Source: Pseudomonadota bacterium (GTDB taxonomy: Bacteria > Bdellovibrionota > UBA1018). From it: a DNA stretch of 64,000 bases. Positions 26,445 to 35,955 of this stretch are shown here, piece after piece. A model generated the notes under the pieces. That model searched no databases, was not told where the DNA came from, and saw only the letters and a list, made by a program, of their open reading frames with translations. The translations under genes were made by a program, and so were the position numbers. Positions within the stretch are counted from its first letter, which is position 1. Each line of letters starts with the position of its first letter. The stretch lies in assembly GCA_027485695.1 (NCBI GenBank), contig JAIXQO010000001.1, positions 682,001 to 746,000 on the forward strand, given 5' to 3'.

Positions 26445-26843
26445 ATGTTCGATCCAGGAACCAAGATTCTGATCGTGGATGACATGATGACGATGCGGAA
26501 GCTCGTCGCCAAGTCGTGCAAAGAGCTCGGGTTCAGCGATTTGACCGAAGCGACTGACGGCGCAAACGCTTGGGAAAAAGTAGCGAGCGCAAACCCTCCA
26601 TATGGACTAATCATCTCTGATTGGAACATGCCGAACTCGACCGGTCTTGACCTCCTGAAACGAGTTCGCTCGGACAGTCGTTTCGGAAAAACTCCGTTCG
26701 TTCTCGTGACCGCAGAAGCTGAACAGCATCAGATCGTTGAAGCCGCTCGTGCTGGCGTCAGCAACTACGTTATCAAGCCATTTACGACCGAGAGTCTCAA
26801 AGAGAAACTCGAACAGGTCCATAAGAAGATCGTCAGTGGATGA
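26445..26843 (+). CDS. CheY-like single-domain response regulator
   Basis: The protein has 132 residues with a complete receiver site: acidic pair Asp12/Asp13, phospho-acceptor Asp59 in ISDWNMP, Thr89 in VLVTAE and Lys111 in VIKPF. It has no output domain, as in chemotaxis CheY. Its stop overlaps the start of the HD-GYP gene by eight bases, and a CheX-like phosphatase is two genes on. The output is therefore probably signalling to, or by, the HD-GYP protein or a motor. AGAGGA lies upstream of the ATG. Confidence 0.9.
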   Translation: MFDPGTKILIVDDMMTMRKLVAKSCKELGFSDLTEATDGANAWEKVASANPPYGLIISDWNMPNSTGLDLLKRVRSDSRFGKTPFVLVTAEAEQHQIVEAARAGVSNYVIKPFTTESLKEKLEQVHKKIVSG

Positions 26844-28230
26844 AAAATCAAAATCCGCAGATTTACCAAAAGTCCTCGTTCTAGGACTTGACCCGCTCGG
26901 AAAATCGGCGGTGGGGTCCATTTTTGCCGCGAATCAAATCATCGAGCTTCCGTACGACTTGGAAAAGTTCATGGAAACGACGATAGATCCTCAGCCGCTC
27001 ATGGTTTTCTTTGGGCCTGCACCCGAGGGCGTGAATCTGATCGAAGTCGCACAGATCAGCCGCATGCAGTTTCAAAACAGCGCAATTTTCTTCGTGACCC
27101 CCAGTCGCACCGGATTCGATCGTAAGATCATCCAAAAAAACGGTTTCACCGACGCATTTCTGATGCCGATCGATCTGGATTCGCTGAAAGAAGCGATCAA
27201 GGAGCTGGTCGCTCGCGCGGTCTCTGGAACCAAAGTTTACCGGAACGTTCAGTTGGTTGATTTACAGCCAGGACAAGCACTTGATTTCGACACTTACATG
27301 TTCATGCCAGTGAACAAGAAGCACATCAAATTCTCGGCTGAGGGAGACGAAGTTGACCCGGAGCGCCTGGATCGGCTCAAAAGCAAGAGCATGGCATCGC
27401 TTCAGGTGACAACAGATCAGATTAAGAAATTCTATGAGTTCACCGCTCGGCAACTCAAGTCTATCGATGGCAACGCGAGATTGAGTGAGACTGAGAAACG
27501 CGACCGTATGAAAACGGCTGTTCGTACGATCATGACAGGAATGTTCAATGATTCGAGCGTCGAGGCGACGGTTGACGCCGGTAGGTCGATCGTCTCGGAC
27601 TGCCAAGAGATCATTAAGAGTTACATCAGCATGGGAGATTCGAAGTCGTCGGGAGGCGATTGGTACGGCCGTTTGCTTGCCGCAACTGGAGCAGAAGGTG
27701 GCGTGTACAACCACTCCGGAAACGTTGCGACGTTTTCGGCACTTTTTTCGATGGCGTCTGGAATCGGTAAGCCCGAGGACTTGGCGCTCGCGGGCCTACT
27801 TCACGATATGGGCCTGGCCGACGTTCCTGCGGATATCCAAGAAAAACCTGAGAGCGAGCGCACGCGCGAAGAACAAGAAACTTACAAGAAACACGTCGAG
27901 CACACGCTCAATATGATCAAGTTTCGGAAAATGATCCTTCCGGATGCGGTCACCAAGGCTATTTCCCAGCACCATGAACGATACAGCGGCACGGGTTATC
28001 CCAAAGGACTCGCCGGTAATCGTATCGCACAAGAAGCACAGGTGCTCGCACTCGCGGACGAGTTCGATTATCGAACGATGACCAAAGAAGGGCGTCCTCG
28101 TATGACGCCATCTGCAGCGTTCAAGCAGATTTACGATGAGAACTTGAAAAACGCGTCGCAGGCACAGTTCGATTTGGAAATTCTAAAACGTTTTATCCAC
28201 ATGTTTCCCGAGGAAGAAAAAGCATCATGA
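26836..28230 (+). CDS. HD-GYP phosphodiesterase with degenerate receiver domain
   Basis: The GTG at 26836 is preferred, since the frame upstream lies inside cheY and AAGAAG precedes the GTG. This gives 464 residues. The first 125 residues fold like a receiver, but the phospho-Asp position is occupied by FFGPAPEG, so it is a pseudo-receiver. The C-terminal half has the HD pair (His323/Asp324 in LLHDMG), HHE at 379-381 and GTGYP ending at 389. HD-GYP enzymes break down c-di-GMP. It could be controlled by binding the CheY protein upstream. That is inference. Confidence 0.85.
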   Translation: MDEKSKSADLPKVLVLGLDPLGKSAVGSIFAANQIIELPYDLEKFMETTIDPQPLMVFFGPAPEGVNLIEVAQISRMQFQNSAIFFVTPSRTGFDRKIIQKNGFTDAFLMPIDLDSLKEAIKELVARAVSGTKVYRNVQLVDLQPGQALDFDTYMFMPVNKKHIKFSAEGDEVDPERLDRLKSKSMASLQVTTDQIKKFYEFTARQLKSIDGNARLSETEKRDRMKTAVRTIMTGMFNDSSVEATVDAGRSIVSDCQEIIKSYISMGDSKSSGGDWYGRLLAATGAEGGVYNHSGNVATFSALFSMASGIGKPEDLALAGLLHDMGLADVPADIQEKPESERTREEQETYKKHVEHTLNMIKFRKMILPDAVTKAISQHHERYSGTGYPKGLAGNRIAQEAQVLALADEFDYRTMTKEGRPRMTPSAAFKQIYDENLKNASQAQFDLEILKRFIHMFPEEEKAS

Positions 28231-29096
28231 GTGAAGCAAAAAAGATCGATTTCGGACGCGCGCCTTACGATATCTCCAAGCAGAGCGATTATTTCCTCGT
28301 GCGCTTGCACGGGGATCTTGGGGCTGAACTTGCAAAAGATTTTGAAAAGAAAATCACGGTTCAGCTCGAGTCAGCGGACCAGGATTTCGTGATTGATGCG
28401 TCGTCTTTGGCCGAGATTCATCCGGCGTGGACGCGTTCACTCATGGCAATCGCCAAGCATGTCAAGGCGACCAAGAAACAAGTGCGAGTAGTCGGCGCCT
28501 CCGATGGTGTTCATCAGTGGTTGGTTTCGCAGGGACTATCTTCGGCGTTACCCTGTGTAGCGGATCTGGAAACGGCCTGTAAGCAACTCAAACCACAATC
28601 TCCGACGACTGCTCAAGCGAAACCTCGTTTTGATGCGCAACTCATGAATATTTTTTTGAACGCGAGCCGCGAAGTGATCGAAGCTCAAGTGCAGACGCCC
28701 GTGACGCCAGGTACGCCATTCGTGCGAGAGCCCCGTGATTCGATGGGCGGGGATATTTCCGGGGTGATCGGACTGACCGGGGAACAGATGAATGGTACCG
28801 TCGTCATCACGTTTCCCGAGGAGACGTTCCTGAAATTGATGTCTAAGATGCTGGGCGAAGAATTCACGGAATTGAACCCGGATTTACATGACGGCGCGGC
28901 CGAATTCACGAACATGATTTTCGGCAAAGCCAAAGTCGAGCTAAACGAAAAAGGCTACGGCTTCAAGATGGCGATTCCGAGTATCGTGACCGGGAAAAAT
29001 CACACGATTCAGAACAAATCCAAAGGTCCGAGAGTGGCGATACCGTTTGATTCGGGCGTCGGACCGTTTACAGTCGAAGTGAGTTTCGGATCTTAA
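28227..29096 (+). CDS. STAS-CheX fusion protein
   Basis: The protein has 289 residues. The N-terminal part (about 15-115) resembles a STAS domain with FVIDASSLAEIHPAW. The C-terminal 155 residues resemble CheX/CheC phosphatases and contain DGAAEFTNMIFGKAK, which has the conserved ExxN pair. CheX removes phosphate from CheY-P. The start overlaps the HD-GYP stop (ATGA). This makes a CheY, HD-GYP and phosphatase module in one transcript. Its stop overlaps the stop of the convergent TPM gene by four bases. Confidence 0.82.
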   Translation: MSEAKKIDFGRAPYDISKQSDYFLVRLHGDLGAELAKDFEKKITVQLESADQDFVIDASSLAEIHPAWTRSLMAIAKHVKATKKQVRVVGASDGVHQWLVSQGLSSALPCVADLETACKQLKPQSPTTAQAKPRFDAQLMNIFLNASREVIEAQVQTPVTPGTPFVREPRDSMGGDISGVIGLTGEQMNGTVVITFPEETFLKLMSKMLGEEFTELNPDLHDGAAEFTNMIFGKAKVELNEKGYGFKMAIPSIVTGKNHTIQNKSKGPRVAIPFDSGVGPFTVEVSFGS

Positions 29097-29464
29097 TCGA
29101 TGACCCGAGCGTAGTGCTTCTTGTAGGTCTCGAGAAGTGTATACAACAAGAGCGTGAGCGCGTTCTCGTAGTGCGTGGAGGAGAGATCCTCTTTGAACTG
29201 CTCACCCAAGATGTCCCAATAACGTTGTTTGAGTTTGGCGTGGATCAACGATCCTGAGACGATTGCAAATTTCCGGCGCCTCAGGTTCAGGTAAACGAGT
29301 ACCGCATTGTGCTCGGTCGAGACGTTCTCCAACTGGAAACCGTTGAAAATCTCGAGGGCACGTTTCATGGGATCTTTTTCAAAAAGGTTCCGCGAAAGGT
29401 GGATCCGAACGTCGCCGCGCGTTTCATCGTGAATTCGATGCAGAAGCTGGGTGAGTCCGATCAT
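29093..29464 (-). CDS. TPM-domain protein without signal peptide
   Basis: The protein has 123 residues from ATG 29464, which makes an ATGA overlap with the upstream gene. It contains FNGFQLENVSTEHNAVLVYLNLRRRKFAIVSG-like sequence, typical of the TPM (YgcG-type) fold. No signal peptide or membrane helix is seen. It may act with the longer membrane TPM protein encoded upstream. The function is unknown. Confidence 0.7.
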   Translation of the reverse strand: MIGLTQLLHRIHDETRGDVRIHLSRNLFEKDPMKRALEIFNGFQLENVSTEHNAVLVYLNLRRRKFAIVSGSLIHAKLKQRYWDILGEQFKEDLSSTHYENALTLLLYTLLETYKKHYARVID

Positions 29465-30186
29465 GGCGCCCACTCTCCCGCGATACCACCACCGGTGAGT
29501 AGGTCACGGTCTTCGCGAATTTTGCGGCTGAATCGTTTTCCAAACCAGGGTGCAACTCGGGTTTCGCGTTCGGACGTCAGGTGGATTTCTGAAAACAATC
29601 CTCGCCAGAGGAAAACGCCGAGGGAAATGAACGCGACAAACAGTACCAAGATCAGAAGCGGGAGCCTCACCGTCGGGGTGAGCGTGAACGTATTCTCGTT
29701 CTCGTCGTTTTCTAGTGAGAGCGGAAGTTCTGGAGCAAGCGTGAGTGGGGTCTCCATGCGATCGAGGAGTTTTCGCACGATCCGCTCGACACCGGGATTT
29801 GCGCCGTCGTGTTTTAAGGATTTAGCCCACGTCTTGGAGAGATCCTTGCGAAACCGATCATCAAATAGCGCATCGACTCCGATTCCCGCTTTCATCTGGA
29901 GTTCACCGGTTTCGGGCGAGATCTCTACATAAACGGCGCTGGTGGGTTTGCTGGTCGTGGGTGCCCATTCGACGTAAACATCGGTGAGCCGAGTCGTCTC
30001 GGTCAGCGGGTTTTGTAGGCGTATGCGAACGGTCTCTTGGGTCGCTTCGGTGTGCAGACGCAAGATCTCATTCATTTTTCCTAAATGAACCGAGTCGAGA
30101 CGCTGTGCAGGGTCTTCGACCTCGGCACGGGACGAGGCAGCAAAAAAAATACTCGTCGTTAGGAAGAGCAAACTTGTGAGTCGCAT
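29461..30186 (-). CDS. TPM-domain membrane protein, YgcG-like
   Basis: The protein has 241 residues with a signal peptide (SIFFAASSRA). The TPM domain (about 25-150) shows VYVEISPETGELQMKAGIGV. A membrane helix lies near residues 172-192, and the tail ends in GGGIAGEWAP, as in YgcG-type proteins. TPM proteins are linked to envelope or protein-complex maintenance in other bacteria. It forms a coupled pair with the smaller TPM gene. Confidence 0.82.
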   Translation of the reverse strand: MRLTSLLFLTTSIFFAASSRAEVEDPAQRLDSVHLGKMNEILRLHTEATQETVRIRLQNPLTETTRLTDVYVEWAPTTSKPTSAVYVEISPETGELQMKAGIGVDALFDDRFRKDLSKTWAKSLKHDGANPGVERIVRKLLDRMETPLTLAPELPLSLENDENENTFTLTPTVRLPLLILVLFVAFISLGVFLWRGLFSEIHLTSERETRVAPWFGKRFSRKIREDRDLLTGGGIAGEWAP

Positions 30187-30209
30187 CGTTTTAAAAGATT
30201 ACTGAAGCA

Positions 30210-30239
30210 TTGACTCTTCTACAAGCCACGCCATACAAG
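30210..30239 (+). promoter_or_regulatory. Candidate promoter for the TonB-dependent receptor
   Basis: TTGACT (30210-30215) and TACAAG (30234-30239) are 18 bases apart. Transcription would begin close to ATG 30250. No ribosome-binding site is seen, so the mRNA may be near leaderless. Confidence 0.35.
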
Positions 30240-30249
30240 TGATGTAAAT

Positions 30250-32082
30250 ATGATATTCATTCTCAGTTTTTTAGTCACCCTAACGTCCTCCGCTCATGCC
30301 GAAGAGGAGGCGTATTTCTTAGAGCCCGTCTACTCCGAAGGCTCCACTTACGACGTGTTGAAGTTCGATTCTTTTACTCCCTCCTTCGAGCGCAAGCAGT
30401 CCAAGAAACTCAGCTCCAACGGCGGTATCTCTAAGGAAATCGGTCAAGAGCTGCCGTATCACCTCAGTGAAAACACACGTCCCGGGAACGTCGTGAACTT
30501 CCAAGGTTCCGGTAAGCGTCCCGAGGATATCGACGTGAATTTCCTCGGTATCCCGCTGAACGCCCCACAAGGCGGCGGTTTTGACCTCAATAGTTTCCCG
30601 CAGTACCTTTGGTCCGGGTTTTCATTTCAACAAGGACCCTCGGCTGGAGCCTATGATCCGCGAGGTGTCGCAGGGAGCTTAAGCCTCAAACTCTGGACTC
30701 AAGAAGCAATCACCTCGACTGATCCAGACCGCCCGGTCGCGCAGGCATCTTTGTTCCGAAGCTCAGCGCGTTTATCCCAACTCTCAGCTGCAGGTACGAA
30801 CGGAAACGTTGCCGCAATTGCCGGAATCTCCGATGGGCAAATCGAAGGTCCCGCCGGTTCCATCAGCGCGAAGATCGTCGATGGAGAGCGTTTTCGTCTC
30901 AAAGGTCACGTCGTCGTGACCCACCAAAAAGTGAATGACCTGTGGTCCGAGCGATCGAGCGCCTCGGGAGGGACTCAGCGGATTTTCCGTTTGATCCCTG
31001 TTCTTCAAATCGACTACCGAGCGACATCCGAAGTCCTCACCAAGTGGACGCTCTTTTACGACAAGAGCTACATCGCAAACGAAGACCCGAACTCTCCTTA
31101 TGGACCCGCATACGGTCGTTCTCGTTCACACGTCTACCAAGGCGGCCTGGAGAGCGCGATTCTCTACAAGAAAACCAAGCTTGGGCTCGCGCTTCGGCAG
31201 ACGGACTATAAGAACAGCCGTTTTTCCTCCGAAGAGGTCATTCCTACCGAACAAATCTTCAACGCTCAGCTGACCCACACGTTCGATTTCGACGCTTGGA
31301 CGATTGAACCTTCGGCGGGTGGTACGGCGGTGACTCGCTTCGGATTCTTGCCGATGTTCTCGCTCGGCGTCCGTCGCCCGCTCGGCGATGGTACTTTCAA
31401 CATCTACTCTCGCTCCGGATTCCATCGCCGGTTCGCGAGCCTGACGGATCGTTACTACAAAACTCAGTATACCAGCGAGAATCCGGGCATTCGTCCGGAG
31501 AAAGTGCTCTCCGAAGAACTCGGAACCGAATGGGATACAGGACGCGTGAGCGGATCTATTTCCGCGTTTGGAAGGGTCCATACGCAATCTCGGTACTATG
31601 ATATCTACCTCTTGGACGCCACACGTAGGAACGTATTGGTTCCGGGCAAGGTGAATAACCGAGGACGAAGCTATGTCTACGGACTCCTGTTGCGGAACGA
31701 ATGGGACGCAACCTCCTACACGAGTCTGAAAGGCCGGCTCGCTTTGACTCGTGGTCGGTTTGATACGGAAAATGAGCCGTTCACGTATCTCCCTGAGGCA
31801 GTCGGTATTCTCGCTCTCGATCTCCATGATCCGAGTCGCAAGTACAGCGTCGAGTTCCGAAGCAAGAGAGCATCGTCGTATTTCGGCGGTAGCGAAACCT
31901 CTGAATCACTCGTGAAGCTCCCAAAATACCAGGTATTTGATGCTGAACTAGCCGCGCGAGTGATGAAGAACATCGCTGTGAGCGCCGCGGTTGAAAATAT
32001 TTTCAACCGCTCGATCGAATACCGCGTCGGCCAACCATCGATGGGTCGAATCTATTCGATGAATTTGCAGGGTTCTTTCTAA
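30250..32082 (+). CDS. TonB-dependent receptor
   Basis: The protein has 610 residues with a short signal peptide (SFLVTLTSSAHA). The plug domain has RPEDIDVNFLGIPLNAPQGG and PSAGAYDPRGVAGSLSL. The rest is a 22-strand-type barrel and the C-terminus ends SMNLQGSF with a terminal Phe. It is smaller than most siderophore receptors. No TonB, ExbB or ABC transporter gene is next to it, so the substrate (metal complex, vitamin or glycan) cannot be named. The mRNA start seems to be close to the ATG. Confidence 0.85.
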   Translation: MIFILSFLVTLTSSAHAEEEAYFLEPVYSEGSTYDVLKFDSFTPSFERKQSKKLSSNGGISKEIGQELPYHLSENTRPGNVVNFQGSGKRPEDIDVNFLGIPLNAPQGGGFDLNSFPQYLWSGFSFQQGPSAGAYDPRGVAGSLSLKLWTQEAITSTDPDRPVAQASLFRSSARLSQLSAAGTNGNVAAIAGISDGQIEGPAGSISAKIVDGERFRLKGHVVVTHQKVNDLWSERSSASGGTQRIFRLIPVLQIDYRATSEVLTKWTLFYDKSYIANEDPNSPYGPAYGRSRSHVYQGGLESAILYKKTKLGLALRQTDYKNSRFSSEEVIPTEQIFNAQLTHTFDFDAWTIEPSAGGTAVTRFGFLPMFSLGVRRPLGDGTFNIYSRSGFHRRFASLTDRYYKTQYTSENPGIRPEKVLSEELGTEWDTGRVSGSISAFGRVHTQSRYYDIYLLDATRRNVLVPGKVNNRGRSYVYGLLLRNEWDATSYTSLKGRLALTRGRFDTENEPFTYLPEAVGILALDLHDPSRKYSVEFRSKRASSYFGGSETSESLVKLPKYQVFDAELAARVMKNIAVSAAVENIFNRSIEYRVGQPSMGRIYSMNLQGSF

Positions 32083-32200
32083 GGATCATTACCAAAAGGT
32101 AAAAAAGCGATCTCCAGTGACGACGTTTTAGTCTCGGCACCAGATTTTGACGTGATCTCACTGAGGCGTTTTAAGACCATTTTTTCATAATTGGTTTTAT

Positions 32201-32245
32201 GGCGGCGCGGCTAATTCTTTTGGGGGGTGTGCGCCGCCCTTTTTT
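32201..32245 (+). terminator. Intrinsic terminator
   Basis: GGCGGCGC (32201-32208) pairs with GCGCCGCC (32231-32238), followed by a T tract. The loop is long (22 bases). It lies between the receptor gene and the gene at 32285 and probably ends the receptor transcript. Confidence 0.75.
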
Positions 32246-32284
32246 CTTTATCATGAGTATAGTCTTATCATTGAAGGACACCTC

Positions 32285-34972
32285 ATGCAGACCCCCGCAC
32301 CTGTATGTTCGAAGTTGTTCTTCATTGCTCCCGAGCAGCGTCCTCCCGGATTCGCAGTGCTGCTCGGAGCGTTGGAGAAAAATTCGGACTTTGAAATCAA
32401 AGTCATCGGCTCCCATGCCTTGATTCCTCCAGAAGTCTTGGAGAGCGGTCGTGGCGTGATCGTTTACGTGATCTCGCAGAAACATGATCTGCTTGAACTC
32501 TTAAAATTTGATTTCCTGCGGCGACCTGGCCGAGCCGAGCGGTTCAAATGTTTGGCTTGGAATGGCCTACCTCATCCCTCGATTCCGGAACTGCTGCGTA
32601 CTCAGGGCTGCGACGACGTATTGGGGTACGAGACACCCATTAAATCCGTCGGTCACAAAATCCAGACCGCACTCAAGCGTGTCCTCCTAAAAAAAGTCGC
32701 AACATCGTCTCGAAAGAACGCGACGGCATCATTGGATGGATCGGCAAAAAAAAATAGCGAAGGTGTTCAAGTCGAGACCTTGCCCCCAATGCCCGCCGAC
32801 GTTTTGGATTGCTGGTTTTTGAAGCGGAGTTCGGATTGTCGATTCATCATGGGGCGTTGGCTGATTGAAATGCACGGACCAGGTCCTGCCGACGGCGAGT
32901 GGACGAAGGTGGCATCCGCAAAAAACGGCGGAGATGTCTCAGTTTCGTCTGAGGTCTGGGAATGGCGATCCCGGAAGGCGGATTCGCCATTTTTTGAACC
33001 CCAATCGGTCTGGCGTTTTCATGGACGGGAGCCGGAATTCGTTTGGAAGACCCTGAAATGGCGTTTCGTCGGAACGCAGGCGTTGCTTGAACTCCGCAGG
33101 GGGGGCGAGACTGCCGGTTTTCGATTCAAAGCGACCTCGGCACGTTCGGTTTTAGAAATGCGCGAGAACTCCGCGCGTGCCCAAGCGTTCATGCCGTTGA
33201 TCGAGCAGTCGCTTCAATGCGAGGTCTTGCTGAAACAAGATCGCTCTCAAGAATCACCCAACTTTATTGACCTCTCGATCAAGAAAAATGCTCGACCCTC
33301 GACCGATGCCACCTTCGACCGCGAGCGTTCACCGGATTGGAAAAAACGAGATTCGGTGAACGAACTACCTAAGCCGATTCGAGACGCGAGAGGAGACGAC
33401 GCAGCGTCGCAGCGGAGAATGATGCTCGAAAAAGGCATCGAAGCTTATACGCGTCGCGGAGTACGGTTTCAGCTCGAAGACCGCGAAGTTGATGTGATCG
33501 GGATGGATCATCAAGGGATACATCTCATCGCACCGACGGATCAGTTCCCGATCGAACAAGCAAAACGCCTTTTGTTATCGTCTAACCATTCAGATCAGGC
33601 CGCAGTGGAAGAGCGATTGTTCGAAGTGGCATACGTGAGTTCAGACGCCTATATGGAGGGGTCCGCGATCGCGACATTCTCCGCGCAAGGAGAGTCCAAG
33701 CTGCTATTGGAGGCGTTCTCGCGCGATTTGGCGGAACGTGAGAAACGATGGTTTGAGTTTCTGAATGCCGTTCAAGGTCGAGCTGCGTTTCGAGATGAGC
33801 CGGTATCGGATCGTGCTGTACAGAGCTGGGCGCCATTCAAGGTTCTGGTTTTAGGAGAGCGTTCCTCACATCGAGAATCCCTCAAGAACATCTTGCTTCA
33901 GCTTCAGTTCAAATCCGAGCAGATCCGCTCTACGGGAAATTTAGAAAAGGCTGTCTATTGGCTAGGTGAAGAAAAAATCGATCTGATTTTTCTCTTCGAA
34001 TCTGCGCAGATGTCTCGTTATTGGTTGTCAGCGATTCGTCAAACTTGCCCAAAGGCTCTCGTGTTTTGGATTTGTTCGATGACCTCGCAAGCGCGCCTAG
34101 GTCAAGTCGCGGAACTCGGTGCAAACGGTATTTTGATGCAGCCATTGGAGCCGCTTCGAGTGGTAGGCCTCATTTCTTGGGTTGCCTCACATGGTCTACC
34201 GCTAGCGCCCTATGAGCAATTGTTGCACGAGGCGCGAGAGTGGATGAGGCTCGGACAGAAAAATCGCGCCATCGAGTGCTTAGAGCGCGCAATAACGATG
34301 GAGTCTCGCCCGTCACAAGCTTTTCAAGAGCTTGCGGATCTCGCGTTCGCGAGCGGTGATTGGGAGTCCGCGCGGAATCACTTGAAACGCGCGATCTCCG
34401 GAAATGCATTGCACCTTCCATCGCTGCTGCGTTTGGCGGAGTTAGAGCGAAACCAAGGGAATTGGGCTGAGTCATACAACTGGTACCTTCGGGCGCTGCA
34501 AGTATTCCCGGAGGGTGCGGATCGCATGACTCATGCGTTTAGTCTGGCCGTTAAAACCGGGAGCTACCAGGATTTATCGCTCTTGGACGAGTACGCCGAA
34601 CGAACGCATGAAATGTGCGATGAACTGCATCGGCACCGTTGTGCCGCTTTGGCGGTTGCCGGAAAATTTTTCTTGCTCGAAGACGGTATCGAAACCGGAA
34701 TCGCGTATCTGCGAAAAGCCGCATCGCTCTCTGGCGAATTTACGGCTCCCATTCGATATGCCATCGAGACGTTGATCCTGTTTGATGAGATTCGGGAGGC
34801 TGGACGTTTTTTTGAATATTTTTCGGAAAGAGCGCTGGATTCAATCGATTACTTGTATGCCCGTGCCGTTTGGTTAGAGGCGCAGGATCAGCTCGACGGT
34901 GAATACGAGGAAATCATTCAAAAGCTCGAAGCACGTGGCGTTCAGTTGGCAAAAGTCGGACAAGTCTCGTAA
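32285..34972 (+). CDS. Large protein with pseudo-receiver, PilZ-like and TPR regions
   Basis: The protein has 895 residues and no signal peptide. The first 125 residues are receiver-like. A central region (about 385-470, TRRGVRFQLEDREVDVIG) looks like a divergent PilZ domain. Residues of about 515-635 form a receiver-like fold (FKVLVLGERSSHRESL), but the acceptor region reads IFLFESAQM, with no Asp. TPR repeats begin near 645 (EWMRLGQKNRAIECLERAI) and run to the end. It probably acts as a cytoplasmic scaffold sensing partners or c-di-GMP. GAAGGA precedes the ATG. No single described family fits all parts. Confidence 0.65.
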   Translation: MQTPAPVCSKLFFIAPEQRPPGFAVLLGALEKNSDFEIKVIGSHALIPPEVLESGRGVIVYVISQKHDLLELLKFDFLRRPGRAERFKCLAWNGLPHPSIPELLRTQGCDDVLGYETPIKSVGHKIQTALKRVLLKKVATSSRKNATASLDGSAKKNSEGVQVETLPPMPADVLDCWFLKRSSDCRFIMGRWLIEMHGPGPADGEWTKVASAKNGGDVSVSSEVWEWRSRKADSPFFEPQSVWRFHGREPEFVWKTLKWRFVGTQALLELRRGGETAGFRFKATSARSVLEMRENSARAQAFMPLIEQSLQCEVLLKQDRSQESPNFIDLSIKKNARPSTDATFDRERSPDWKKRDSVNELPKPIRDARGDDAASQRRMMLEKGIEAYTRRGVRFQLEDREVDVIGMDHQGIHLIAPTDQFPIEQAKRLLLSSNHSDQAAVEERLFEVAYVSSDAYMEGSAIATFSAQGESKLLLEAFSRDLAEREKRWFEFLNAVQGRAAFRDEPVSDRAVQSWAPFKVLVLGERSSHRESLKNILLQLQFKSEQIRSTGNLEKAVYWLGEEKIDLIFLFESAQMSRYWLSAIRQTCPKALVFWICSMTSQARLGQVAELGANGILMQPLEPLRVVGLISWVASHGLPLAPYEQLLHEAREWMRLGQKNRAIECLERAITMESRPSQAFQELADLAFASGDWESARNHLKRAISGNALHLPSLLRLAELERNQGNWAESYNWYLRALQVFPEGADRMTHAFSLAVKTGSYQDLSLLDEYAERTHEMCDELHRHRCAALAVAGKFFLLEDGIETGIAYLRKAASLSGEFTAPIRYAIETLILFDEIREAGRFFEYFSERALDSIDYLYARAVWLEAQDQLDGEYEEIIQKLEARGVQLAKVGQVS

Positions 34973-35017
34973 TGGTGAACGAACTTCACTGCGAGAGTGG
35001 CGATACTGGTTCATTGA

Positions 35018-35935
35018 TCATCTTACGAAGTCCTTCGAGCGATTTTTGAACCAGTCGAGGATTGCGTCTTTCACCTCGCGATGCCTACGGGAGGTATACT
35101 CGCGTTTGGGATAGACCAAGTATACGGGATGAGTAGCGATCAGATAGTCCGAGAAGTATTCGACGAGCTTTTTTTGTTTGAGTGGTTCGCGCACGAAGTA
35201 CGCAGGTAATCTCGCGATTCCGTGGCCAGCCAAGCAGAGGCTGAGAACGGCTCCATATTGGTTAGTGGAAATTGGGCCGCGTACCTGAATGCGGTGGTCC
35301 TGTTTTTGTGACGTGAAAGTCCAAATGTTCCAAGCCGGCTCTCGACTATGAGTGATACAAGGGAGAGCAGTGAGTTCGGCGGGATCCTGGAGCGTGCCGA
35401 TGGAGTTTTTCAAGTTCGGAGAGGAGCAAACCGCGTCGCGCATGCGACCTAGGTAACGAGCGACGAGATCTGGGTCGTGGTCGTCATCCGCTCGGAGCGC
35501 AAAATCCACCTGCTCTTTCATGAAATCCCTTTTCTCATTCGACAGGTCGAATTCGAATCGAACGCCTTTGAGTCGTTTGGAGTTTTCCTCCAAGAACGAA
35601 GGGGCGAACACTTCGCCGAGCGACACCGGCATGGAGATTCGTACGGGTGTATCGCTATCTTCTCCCAGGTCACGGATGCGCCGCGAGGCTTCGTCGGAGA
35701 GATTCAGGATTTTTTGGCTATACCGGTAGAGTTCTTCGCCCTCGTTCGTGAGCTTCAAACTCCGTGTGGTGCGGACAAATAGCTGCGTTTTGAGTAGCGA
35801 CTCCAGTCTTTTGACCTGTTTACTGAGGAGTGCTTTGGAGGTCGCGAGATCCTCGGCCGCTCGGGTGAAACTCTTTTGAAATGCCACTTGATGAAAGGCG
35901 GCGAGTTCTTCCAAGTGTCGGCTAATTGTTTCCAT
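35018..35935 (-). CDS. LysR-family transcriptional regulator
   Basis: The protein has 305 residues. The N-terminal winged helix-turn-helix shows FTRAAEDLATSKALLSKQVKRLE (about 23-45) and LFVRTTRSLKLTNEGE. The rest is a substrate-binding domain of the CrgA/AaeR type. It is divergent from the SDR gene at 36019. LysR proteins usually control a divergent neighbour from a shared region, and palindromes are visible there. The inducer is unknown. Confidence 0.92.
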   Translation of the reverse strand: METISRHLEELAAFHQVAFQKSFTRAAEDLATSKALLSKQVKRLESLLKTQLFVRTTRSLKLTNEGEELYRYSQKILNLSDEASRRIRDLGEDSDTPVRISMPVSLGEVFAPSFLEENSKRLKGVRFEFDLSNEKRDFMKEQVDFALRADDDHDPDLVARYLGRMRDAVCSSPNLKNSIGTLQDPAELTALPCITHSREPAWNIWTFTSQKQDHRIQVRGPISTNQYGAVLSLCLAGHGIARLPAYFVREPLKQKKLVEYFSDYLIATHPVYLVYPKREYTSRRHREVKDAILDWFKNRSKDFVR

Positions 35936-35955
35936 ATGTTGACAATATGTTTCTA

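Noticed and set aside
26318..26629. A 103-codon open frame on the minus strand across the cheY start
   Set aside because: It overlaps cheY, which has all receiver residues, and shows no coding features.
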